Shown here: positions 1 to 11,000 of the stretch, one piece after another
Numbering within the stretch: the stretch's first letter is position 1
Layout: each line of letters begins with the position of its first letter
NCBI GenBank assembly: GCA_018398585.1
Contig: JAGTTD010000008.1
Span: forward strand, 1,810,501-1,874,500
Length of the DNA stretch: 64,000 bases
Source of the DNA: Simmondsia chinensis
Lineage: Eukaryota; Streptophyta; Magnoliopsida; Caryophyllales; Simmondsiaceae
Direction of reading: 5' to 3'
Program-made: the position numbers and the translations under genes
The notes under the pieces: model-generated
The model's input: the letters and a program-made list of their open reading frames with translations, nothing else
Told to the model about the DNA's origin: nothing
Databases searched by the model: none

Positions 1-370
1 TTAATCTTATGCTTCATAACATCCTGGTTTTTTTTTTAACTTTGAAAAGTTAGAAAATTATTTTTTTAAAAATATTCTTTTAGAATGAATCAACGCACAC
101 CTTGATGTTAACATTGGTTAGTTTTTATTGAGGTGGCATTTAAAAAATATATATTCTTTTAAATAAAAAAATTATTTTAAAAAAATTTCTAAAGATATTT
201 TAAATATGAAATTATATTTTTTTTAAATGATTTTCTCTTTTTTTTGAAGCCACATCCGTTAGTATTAAGATATGATATTGAAAAGGTTCGATATAATTTT
301 GAAAAATTAAACAAATTAAGTGATTTTTTTAAACTGCATAAAATTTAAATGGTTATTATTAAAAACTGTT
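1..370. repeat. Foldback MITE copy (family F1), cut by the window edge
   Basis: AT-rich stretch whose two arms are roughly inverted copies of one another. The left arm carries 'caccttgatgttaacattgg' and 'ttgaggtggcattt'; the right arm carries 'gaagccacatccgttag'. The same arms occur at 1545-1965 and 43960-44350, so this is a third, degraded copy of one foldback family. No coding sequence seen. Confidence 0.5.
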
Positions 371-424
371 TGACTCTCTTTAGTTTTTCTTTTCCCTTTG
401 CCTGATGCATTCTCCCTTCCGCAG

Positions 425-479
425 ATGGTCAAATCCAGGAGGACCTATTATAGCGTTTGGCATAAACCGGAAACCATAG
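425..479 (+). other. Possible terminal exon of an unidentified gene
   Basis: A pyrimidine-rich tract ends in 'ttccgcag' at 417-424. Read with the first base completing a split codon, the following frame gives WSNPGGPIIAFGINRKP and a TAG stop at 477-479. The acceptor and the peptide look plausible, but no upstream exon is visible in the 424 bases available and I do not recognise the protein. It could be chance, or a relic lying beyond the POLL 3' end. Confidence 0.2.
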
Positions 480-1544
480 AATCGTATAGTGTCGTTGATG
501 ATCAAAATGCACCCGATTACCAGTCTCGGGTGGGTTGGATTGGATTGTTTGAAGCACTGATGAGAAACGAGCATGGGACGATGTTGTCGTTTTGATAAAT
601 TTAAGAACGTGAAGAACGGATATCTTGAAGAAAACCAGAGCTTCCGGTATAGAAGAAAGGTTACGGTAACCACTTTCCTTATGATAATGATTGAATCCTT
701 ACATTTTGTTCTTCTTTTGTTATACTTCATTAATACTCTATTTTCATTTCAATGATAATTAGACCCAAATCTATTGGATATGCATCCAATCCGATCTATT
801 TATGATGGATATCGGTGTAAAAATTGAGTTCTCAATGGATTTGAATTTCTTTTAGTGAGCTAAAATCGATTAGGTCTCATTCGTATTCGCTTTAGAGACT
901 TGATAGCTTATTGAGCCAAAGTTAAACATGCTTGATAAACTTAACAAATCGAGCTCAAATAGGAGGAACTTTATTGGTTAATATGCGCAAAAAGTTTGAT
1001 AAAGGCTTGTTAAGACCCCATGAACGGCTCAATAGTAACTCAAATATTCTATCAAACTAAGTTAGAATAAAGACAACAACATGATCGAGCATGAGGTCAC
1101 TCAACTCGACTAGCCTCGTTTTCATCCCTGTGCATGATTACCTATCCATATTCTTGCATAGTTGATGGAGAAACATAATGCAGCCATTTGTTTGGGACCT
1201 ACAGAACCAGCTGGATGAAGAGCTCAAAAACTTTGGGATCAGTATTCATCACCATACAAAAGAGGAGGTTACATATATACATATATCAAACAATTTTTCC
1301 CGACTTCTAAAGAGTACTACATGACAACTTATACATTCATCCGATTCAGTCGGTCTTGCAGCCTATTCGACAGCCTACATGGATTTCAAAAATTTATATA
1401 TATATACAGGACGTGACTCTCATGAGAAGGTGAGTAGGAGACAATAGTGATCATTAGATCTAGATTAAAGAAGTCTTGAGCAATCGATTCTAATAAGATA
1501 TAAAAGCAAATTTGAAATCCAAGCCCCTAGTTTAAATATGGGCT
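480..1544. other. Intergenic, no gene seen
   Basis: No credible coding sequence. Positions about 880-1130 contain degenerate 'gagctc'-type phrases related to the G-repeat elements at 20219, 34695 and 57288. Around 1400-1430 a 'tatata' run is followed by 'tctcatgagaaggtgag', which resembles the ends of the MITE at 3935. Confidence 0.4.
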
Positions 1545-1965
1545 TTTTTCTTTTTTAACCTGAAAACCACCTTAGTTTTACTCAGTTTGAAAAAACCACC
1601 AAAATTTTTTAATTTTTCAAAAATTTTCAATTTCACATCTTAATGTCAACGCCGTTAACACCTGTTAGTTTTTGCTTATGTGACTTTCGAAATAAAGAGA
1701 GAATAATTTTTAAAATTTTTACATGCATTTAAAATAATACTAAAAATTTTAAAACATATTTCAAATATATTAAAAGTTTGTATATATTTAAGAAATTAAT
1801 TTTTTATAAGCAAAAACTAAAGGATGTTAATAGTGTTAAAATATTAAGGTGTGATAAAGAAAAAAATTTGGAAAGTTCAAGTATGTTTTTGAAAAATTAA
1901 AAAATATAGGTAATTTTTTTGAACGTAAAATCTAGATGGTTTTTGACTAAAAAACCCCCTTAAAT
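1545..1965. repeat. Foldback MITE (family F1)
   Basis: Long imperfect inverted repeat. The left arm has 'cacatcttaatgtcaacgcc' then 'gttagtttttgcttatgtg'; the right arm returns as 'gcaaaaactaaaggatgtta' and 'attaaggtgtgata'. Arms are roughly 180 bases with an AT-rich centre. No coding capacity. Related copies lie at 1-370 and 43960-44350. Confidence 0.6.
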
Positions 1966-2029
1966 ATAATGTCACTATTATCCGCTTTGACCTCTCTTAC
2001 CCTCTCATGAGCTTATGCCCTATACCCTA

Positions 2030-2081
2030 AATATATATATATATATATATAGATATAGAGAGAGAGAGAGAGAGAGAGAGG
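2030..2081. repeat. AT/AG microsatellite beside the POLL stop codon
   Basis: A run of TA dinucleotides followed by a run of AG dinucleotides. On the transcribed (minus) strand it begins within a few bases after the POLL TGA (2085-2083), so the 3' UTR should open with a CT-then-AT tract. Confidence 0.8.
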
Positions 2082-2082
2082 G

Positions 2083-5000
2083 TCATAGGTTTCGCTCATG
2101 GGGTTGGAGCCAAGGGAAGCCAAGGAAATCAAACACTTCCCTTTCCGTGTTGAAGTGCAAACTTGCAGCCCCTCTTGATCCCTGTAATAACATCCATTTA
2201 TATATATTTATCGGAGAATTTATAAAGCAACATTTACAGTGCCCCAAAAGCTCCCGTCTAAGCAGGGTATGGGAGGTGGATATACATAGCCTTCCCCCTT
2301 TAGGGTACCCTAAAGTGAGGCTGTTTCCGAGAACCCCCAACCTAAGGGGTGTAACACGAGGACTTTCCAGGAGGTCACCCGTCTTGGTACTACTCTCGCT
2401 CAAGCACGTTTAACTTCGGAGTTTTAATAGGATCCGGTGCTTGCGTGTTGGTACCCTCTTAGGTATTTATCCGAGATTTAGAAACTGAAAACATAGATGA
2501 GATGTTCATAAACAAGGATGAAAGATTCACGAGTTCTTACACGTTTGCCGCCTGAACCCTGCGTCGCTGGAAACAGTCCGGTATCGTCAAGTCGAAACCC
2601 TTTTGATTCTGCTAGTAACCTCAACCTGAATCCATTAAAATTTGAATGAATTATCCACACAAGTATTTGGTGTCTCTTTTTATTGCTTTTAACAAAGAAA
2701 CACATTAGTAAGAATGTTTTAATAGATAAAAGAGTTATTTTTCATTTTAGTACATCGACATTTGTAGAAATAATAAAGATTCCTAACCTTTCCAATTAAT
2801 TCTTTTAGTTCCTTATGTTTTGTTCGTAGTAATAAATAGGATCATCTCCAACGAGATAATTGCATTTTCTGGGAGAAAATTGACATGACAAGTGACTTTA
2901 ACTAGCCAATAAAATATATTGACGGAAATACCCCTTAATACCATTTGGGATATTTTAAATGGATGGTGTTCCGTTGTCCTAGGAAACCAAAAAAATAATG
3001 CACCAAACGGCATTGTTTTGATTAAGAACAATTTGGCTTTTCATGTTTCCAATATTAGGTTTCGCCGGAGAGGGTCTTATTTATTAATACGAACAAAATC
3101 GAAGGTATTAAAAAAATAATAAATTGAAAAGGTTAGAAATCTTTTTACTATTTTCACAAACATCGAGATACTAAAAAGTAAATAACCCTAGATAAAACAC
3201 CCATTCCAAAACTATGCTATTTTAAAGAGCCCATCGTATGTAATGGCTAACTCAAAATCTGTCGAATTCTCCATTTTATAAACAGCTTCTGATGCCTTAG
3301 CAGCGCAAACCACTTTACCAGAAATTCTCACCATATCTAGAGGTTGGCAACATTGTAAAAGAGCTGACATTTAGTTAGGATATTATTATCAAGGCAAAAC
3401 TTATTATTGTCAAAGTAATAATATAATTTATTGTAAATAATAGCCATAAAATTTCACAAATTTGCTCTGAAATTAACATTTTTTCTCTTACAGTAATATT
3501 AATTTAAGGGTCTCTTTGAGTCAATGAAAACATTTTCCATGCAGAAAATTTTTCATAAAAATATCTTTAATTAATTTATATGAGGTTCATGCTTAGCTAG
3601 TTGAGGTAGAAATGAAATATATAATATGAAATTATGTCTGAAGTTAATTTCCCTCAATAGAGGAAAACATTTTTCATATTTGGGGTTATTGCTATTAAAG
3701 TTATGCAAATAAACAATAGAATTGAGATGAAAATATTTTCTATCAAAATAAACGAACGCTAAGAAAGAATGAGCTACGAAAGGGCAAATGTGGGGTAAAC
3801 AAATACCTTCGATTTAATGTATCATTCCCTGTCCATGCTATCAGTCCAAATGGGTATATATCTTTTGGATATACCTACATGATCACCGCAAACTTAATTC
3901 ACTGTTAATCCGAAGAGGTTATATACATATATATATATATAGGGTGGCGTTCTTATGAGAGGGTGGGAAGGGCGAATCCTAACCCTCCATTACAATAGAC
4001 GGCCAAAGTTTGTTGGACATTAAAAAAATAATAATTTACGGCCAAAATTTGTTGAGTATTGGAAAAAAAAAAAACAATTTCCTTCCCTTATCCCTTCTTT
4101 CCTTTTGCCCATGAAGGGATATGGACCGTAAATTTTTTTTTTTTTTTTTTTTTAAGTATCCAACAAATCTTGGTCGTCCATTACAATAGAGGGCTAGGAT
4201 TTACATCTCTCACACTCTCACCCTTTTATAAGAATACCACCCTATATGTATATGTGTGTATACATGTATAGGAAATATGAATCCATGTAACAAAGCTTAA
4301 CCACTGAACAGTTCTCTTTACCAGTAAAACCAATACGTGAAAGAAAAAGAAAAGCAGTGATTGAATGTTAACCAACACTAGTCTAGAAATAACGTTTACA
4401 AATGACAATTCTGTTTGCTATCATTTTCAATTTACAGTTTTTGATTTTCTAGGGGCAAACAAAAATTATATTATAAAAATGATTTTTTTGTCTAGATTTT
4501 TGTTTTCGAGTTTTTCTTAGTTTGAGTGAAAACTAAAAATAAGAAACCAAAAACAAAAAAAACCTGTTTTTAAAAGCTGATTTTTAGTTCTTTTTAAATA
4601 AAAGACAATATCAAACAGCTCTTGAAGCACTAGGTTTGTTGTTGTTGTTGTTGTTGTGGTATCAAACAGGCCAATGTATTCTGTATTGCTTTTTGTATGA
4701 TAGATTCATTAACACTTAGTGAAGACATACAATTCGTAGTAGAGCTCAGTAAGGAACTTCGATCCATATAGTTGGCACCAACTTTCTTTTCAAAGGCCTC
4801 GTTTGGTATGCGGGAAGTAGACAAGGGAAGTTTCAATTCATAGGAAGTGTCATTTTTAGGTCTTGTTTAGTATGCGGGAAATAGGTACGATATGGGAAGT
4901 TGAAATTCCTAAGTAAGTTCTAATTGCTTCAAAATGGGGGAAGTAACTTACCTAGAGCACACCCCCCCCCCCCCCCCCCCCCCCCCCCCGGGCCCCCGAT

Positions 5001-8000
5001 AAGCTCTACTTCTTTCATGACTTTTAATCTATATGATAATTCTACCCCTTTTAATTTGTGATTATGATGTTAGGTTATGTCTCAAATTACTTGTTTTATT
5101 TTTATATAGGGCTGCCGTGTGGTCACCGATCGATCGGGAGGGAAAGCAGATCGATCGGGTGATTTAAGGAAATGATTCGGAATTTTGGCAGTTAAGGGGC
5201 CGATCGATCGGGAGTCATTTTCCGCCAGCCCTAATTATTTTCTATAAATAAGGGTTTAGGGTTTCGTTATTCGGTGAAAGGTTTCTCCCATTCAAATCCA
5301 ATCAAAGTGAGGTGAGCCGCCATTAAGAAAAAGAGGTGATATCGTAATTCCTCCAAAATATTCAAGTACTACGAGAGTTCAGAGGGAGTGATTGTAATTC
5401 TTTCATATATCTCGTTTTAGGAAGTGTCGTTGTAATTCTTCCGTTCAGTTAATAAAGAATCTCCATCTCCACCCGTGGTTTTCTCCCCTCTCGATTGTAG
5501 AGGGGTTTCCACGTAAATATTGTGTGTTCTTGTTTTGTTCTTTCTTTCTCCATATTTGTTTACTTCTCGTTTTGCGCGAGTTATATTATTTGAATCGAAT
5601 CAAGTTATCAGGGTTTACGCTTCCGCATTAAGTTTCCTCCACAAATTGGTATCTTAACATACTAGATTTGTTTAAGTTTTCTTAACAAATTGGTATCAGA
5701 GCCCTCTTTATTTTGATTTGATAATATGACGTCCGCAATTAGATCCAAAATTGAGAAGTTTGGTGGTCAAGGGAGCTTCAGCTTATAGCAGGTTCACGTT
5801 AAGGGCCTCTTGACTCAGAATGGCTTAAAGAAAGCTTTGGATGGGAAAGAGAAGAAATCAAAGAATCTTACAGAAGCACAATGGGAGGAGTTGGATGAGA
5901 AGGCGCTCACAGCAATTCAGATGTGTCTTACCGATGACGTTTTGACAGAAGTTCTGGAAGTGAAGACCGCTAAGGAGTTGTGGGAGAAATTGCAGGATAT
6001 GTTCTGTTTCAAGTCTGTCTCCAACAAACTCGCAGTTAAGCACCGGTTATTCACATTTCGTATGTTAGAAGGTACGTCACTTAAGAACCTCGTCAGTGAA
6101 TTTAATTCAATTATTCAAGATTTGAAAGAATTGGATGATGTTCCTAAGGATGAAGATCAGGCAATGTTGTTGTTATGTTCTCTCTCCAGTTCATATAAGG
6201 GTTTTGTCGAAAGCATGATTTATGGGGGTAGACAAACCATATCTGTTGATGAAGTTAAGAGAAACCTACTGAGTAAAGAACTAGTAGATAGGGAATTATC
6301 TGACTCTATGTATAACTCAGGTAGTGGTTTATTTGTGAGGGGGAGAACAGAGTATGATCATAGTGGAAACAAGTCTAAGTCTAGGTATCAATCCTAACCT
6401 GTAACTACTGTCATAAGAAAGGGCACATTAAGAAAGATTGTTATAAGCTTAAGAGAAAATTAGAAGCAGATCACAGGTCTGACCAGAGATCCATAGCAGC
6501 TAGTGTTGTTGGTGGTGAAAATGAAGATCTTCTTTTGTCCGTGTTTGAATCTCAGTTCAACTTGAAAGATAGTTGGTTTTTGGATTTGGGTTGCTCCTAT
6601 CATGTCTGTCCCAACCGGGATTGGTTTTCCACATACGAGTCTGTTCAAGGTGGAGTTGCTTTGATGGGTAATGATAATCCATGCAAAGTTCTGGGTATAG
6701 GAACAATTCGTTTTAGGATGTTCGATGGCACTATCAGGGTTTTGGGCGATGTTCGTCATATCCCTGATTTGAAGAAAAATCTCAACTCTTTGGGTACTCT
6801 TGAATCTAAAGGGTACAGGTACACAGCTGAAGGTGGAGTTTTGAAGGTCGTTAAGGGTGCATTGACAGTTATGAAGGGCAGAAGGTCAGGTACGTTATAT
6901 GAGCTTGTGGGTTCCACATTTGTTAGATCTGTTGCAGTATCTTCATCATCCTTGTTGTTGACAGAACCAGAGATCACAAATTTAGGACGTTTGAGATTGG
7001 ATCGTTCAGGTGATAGGTGTTTGTCTGAGCACAGTGTAAGGGGCTCTTTGTGTGGTCAGTCCAGAGGACTGCTGGTATGTGAACAAGGGCTTTATGTGAA
7101 GCAGAAAGGTTTTCTCTTCAAACAATTCCTGACGAGACGTGTCACGTTTGGTGAGTCTTCATTATTGTTATCTCCACAGAAGATGTCATCAGTTGTTTGT
7201 GATTCAGATCAGGTGAGTAAGCCAAAGGGAGTTCAGTTCAGTAACACAGTTCAGCAGCGGGTGGCTGTTTCAGTTGATGTGTCAAGAGCCAATTCAGAGA
7301 AGAAGATTGGCATTACTAATAACCTCTAAGATATGTTCACTCAGTTTCTACCTAACAGGAAATTCAAGCTTCGCACGGTTAGGTTTCGTACTTTGTTGTA
7401 TTAACCCCGTGTGTGGGGGTTTTGTGGAGAAGGTGGAGGAAATTCTTTTATGTATGTAATTTGAGCCAAGGTGGAGATTTGTTAGGTTATGTCTCAAATT
7501 ACTTGTTTTATTTTTATATGGGGCTGCCGTGTGATCACCGATCGATCGAGAGGGTAAGCCGATCGATCGGGTGATTTAAGGAAAGCATTCGAAATTTTGG
7601 CAGTTAAGGGTCCCGATCGATCGGGAGTCGTTTTCCGCCGGCCCTAATTATTTTCTATAAATAAGGGTTTAGGATTTCGTTATTCGGTGAGAGGTTTCTC
7701 CCATTCAGATTCAATCAAAGTGAGGTGAGCCGCCATTAAGAAAAAGAGGTGATTTCGTAATTCCTCCAAGATATTCGAGTGCTACGAGAGTTCAGAGGGA
7801 GTGATTGTAATTCTTCCATATATCTCGTTTTGGGAAGTGTCGTTGTAATTCTTCCGTTCAGTTAATAAAGAATCTCCATCTCCGCCCGTGGTTTTCTCCC
7901 CTCTCGATTGTAGAGGGGTTTCCACGTAAATATTGTGTGTTCTTGTTTTGTTTTTTCTTTCTCCATATTTGTTTACTTCTCGTTTTGCGTGAGCTATATT

Positions 8001-11000
8001 ATTTGAATCGAATCAAGTTATCAGGGTTTACGCTTCCGCATTAAGTTTCTCCACAAATTGGTATCTTAGCATACTAGATTTGTTTAAGTTTTCTTAACAT
8101 ATGATAAGTTTACTCATTACTCCCTCTGTTAATGATGTTAGAAAATTGAACATGAACATAATAGTAATTTTAATTGTATTTCAAGAGAAATATTGCGTCA
8201 ATCAAACAAAACATAGGAATTAAATTCACAGGAAGTTCTATTTCCTATATAGGCAATCAAACACTTTTATACTACTTCCTCGGAAGTACGACTTCCTTTA
8301 GGAATTCAATTCCTTCGACAACCAAACGAGACCAAAGAACTCGAATCGATAGGAATGGCAAGGAAGCTAACCTTGAAATCAATGCGATGGTGCAATTCTC
8401 GACCAGGGTATGTGCAAAGACCAAAATATGTGTCAACTCCTGAATCGGTACCCTACATACATAGTCACCATTATCGAACGAAGCCTGTTGCAATCTTTTC
8501 ATGACAATAGCGTAAGCGAAAGGAAGCGATTGAATATCTAAACAGAGAACGTATTACCTCCTCGCTGTGAGTGCTGAATACGAGATCTTCTCTTAGAAAA
8601 TTCATCTCCTTCAAGCGCTTCACAAATTTCGATAAGAACCCTTTATGACTGAAAGAAGGTTGCGGATTAAGTTAACACAATGTCATGAGTCGACTACTAG
8701 CCTTGTCAACCCCGCCATTTTTCGTTCAAAAAAAAAAAACCGCCATTTCTTTCTTTTCATATCTTCCTCCAAAAATCATCAAAGATATCTAAACTTGTCA
8801 TATATATATATATAGGAGATGACTCCTATGAGAGGGCTCTTATGCCTAGATGCTTCTATGCTTTATGCTTTCATGCCTCTCAGGATGGGGGTCCTAGGAA
8901 ACAGCCTCTCGTTAAGGCAACAACCTATTGGGGTAAGGCTGCGTAAATCCCACCCCTCCCAGACCATGCTTATGCGGAAGCCCTTGAGGCACTGAGTCTG
9001 TTGTTGTTGTAATTTTATGAGAGGGCGAATTTTGGACCACACTTTCGGTTAAAGTGGGAGAAGAGGGTGATGTCATGTGAAAATACCATAGGACAGTAGT
9101 GAAACCGGCTATGTCATACAGTGCGGAGTATTGGCCAGTATATATATAACATTATTATTGTCCTCTCTTTTCAATTTCTTTCTGAGCTATTTTCAAATCG
9201 GACATGGATCTTGATATAACATTATTGTCGAAAACAAATAAAATAAGAAATACCTCTGACCATCAGGGTGAGTAATTATAATGTCCATGTCTCCACATGA
9301 GGATTTTCCACGTCTATATGATCCACCACATAAGATCACCACCTTCCAAACAATACAATAGCATCATAAGGGATTATCATACATAATCAGCTCCCCCATG
9401 CTTCTTTGGAAATTTATCATTTAAGTACCTGACATTTCAATATTTATCATAAGGTACTATGCAGTTTAAAAATCTTATCCCTTTAATACCTTCTCTAAAA
9501 ATGCGAGTAACTATTAGTCAAAAAATGTTGACTTGGCACATTGATTTTGACAATATATGGGTATCCTTGATTGGAATCCAATGTATTATCGCCTGAAGTG
9601 TTAACATGGAACATGATTTCGACGATATAGGCACCCTTCGCTCTAGTCTGTTGACTTCTTTATGGAACTTAGGAACTTTTCGCTGAAAAGACAAACATGG
9701 CACATATACATTACAGTAATCATGTGTCATGTTATCAATTTCCATCTAAAATTTGACATAAATATGGCAGTTAGAAGCTAACTGGAAATTAAGTATATAT
9801 ACCAGTTTTTTACTTTTGGTTTAACCTTGACAGGGTTGGCTCAAGTGGTAAAACTCTTGGTATTGAGCTCAGTTCATCATACGACGCTCGAGCTCATCTC
9901 AACTTGTTTGAGCTCAAACTTAGCTCAACAAGCTCCAACATAAACTCACCTTATTTATGCTCCTTTAGACTCAAGATGGGGTCCTATGTGCTCGAGCTTG
10001 GTTTATTTTTTGCTCAAACTTCGATTAGGCATATATTATATTAATAAATTGAAATAAGACAGGCTCATAAAGCTCATTTACAATTGTGAGCCTATTAGCT
10101 CAAGCTTCACTAGGCTTAGCTCAACTTGAACTCAAAACAAGACGACCCTTTTGAGCTTTATGATGAGTTAGCTAGCTCATTTGCTCCCCTAGTTGAAAGA
10201 CAGAACTTAACAGATAAGAAAGAAATTAATTGCTCACTCCAGGCAAAATTTCTTCGCCGGCCTTCTGCAGCAGTTTTTCCATCTCCTCGACCTAATGATA
10301 TGCATAAAACAGCGGATGATCATAAGACAAATTGGTGTCACGCAGGACCTTAGAAACATACAGTTTAGAAATAAAATGAGATCTAATATGTATGGATATT
10401 TAAATTTATCCATGGAAATTTCTGTCAAAGTTTGCTCACTTCCAAAAAAAATACACACGAATACATTCATGTCCAAAACAACCTATCATAAAAATAAGAA
10501 CAAAGTGGGAAACGATATGATTCTATAAATTTGATTTTTATTTGATAGTATTAGCTACAGTGACAGTAGCAGGAAGCAATGGCGGATCTAGAGAATCCCT
10601 TACTATTCTAATGGTAATTGTAGTAATACTTTTAGATATATAATTCGAGTACAATAAACACGCGGTGTTATTACGTGTTATATGTTACATTATATAATTA
10701 CTGAATACAAATTTGTCTTCTTCGAGATATAATCAACTTCTCCAAAGTAATAGATAAAATATAATAACACTGCTTTGATAAATAGAATACAATAACACTT
10801 TATACAATATTAACAATTTACATTTATCTTTGGTTTGTCTCCTCACTTCCCTTTTCTATAAAATGACATGCTTCTAGTAATTTTTAGGAGAGGATGTAGT
10901 TTATTTTAAAATAGTTTGTTATATGATACAATTTTAATATACCTATAATAACCTGGGAAAAAAAAAACATTTACCATTTTACTACATATAAATAGATTAA

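Larger units (their letters stand above)
5068..8099 (+). mobile_element. Non-autonomous Ty1-copia element with intact LTRs (3032 bp)
   Basis: Two 620-bp LTRs (5068-5687, 7480-8099) both start TGTTAGG and end TTAACA. The 5-bp duplication TATGA flanks the element (5063-5067, 8100-8104). Priming site TGGTATCAGAGC at 5691-5702; polypurine tract 'aaggtggagat' just before 7480. The interior keeps a gag and a protease-like region but has no reverse transcriptase or RNase H, and integrase is reduced to traces. The LTRs differ at only scattered positions, so insertion is fairly recent. It lies in POLL intron 11, opposite in sense to the gene, and must have moved using enzymes of a related element. Confidence 0.93.
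4790..8335. repeat. MITE (family M2) split by the copia insertion
   Basis: The left part (4790-5067) begins 'caaaggcctcgtttggtatg' and the right part (8100-8335) ends 'acaaccaaacgagaccaaag': inverted ends of one element. The copia element and its target duplication sit between them. A further fragment of the left end lies at 44396-44452. The order of events is therefore POLL intron, then MITE, then copia. Confidence 0.65.

Noticed and set aside
2240..2464. A true 5S rRNA gene
   Set aside because: Only part of the 5S sequence is kept, with many changes, and it is joined to a SINE tail; all copies are dispersed, not a tandem array.
9834..9870. tRNA gene
   Set aside because: An A-box-like sequence only; no B box and no cloverleaf.
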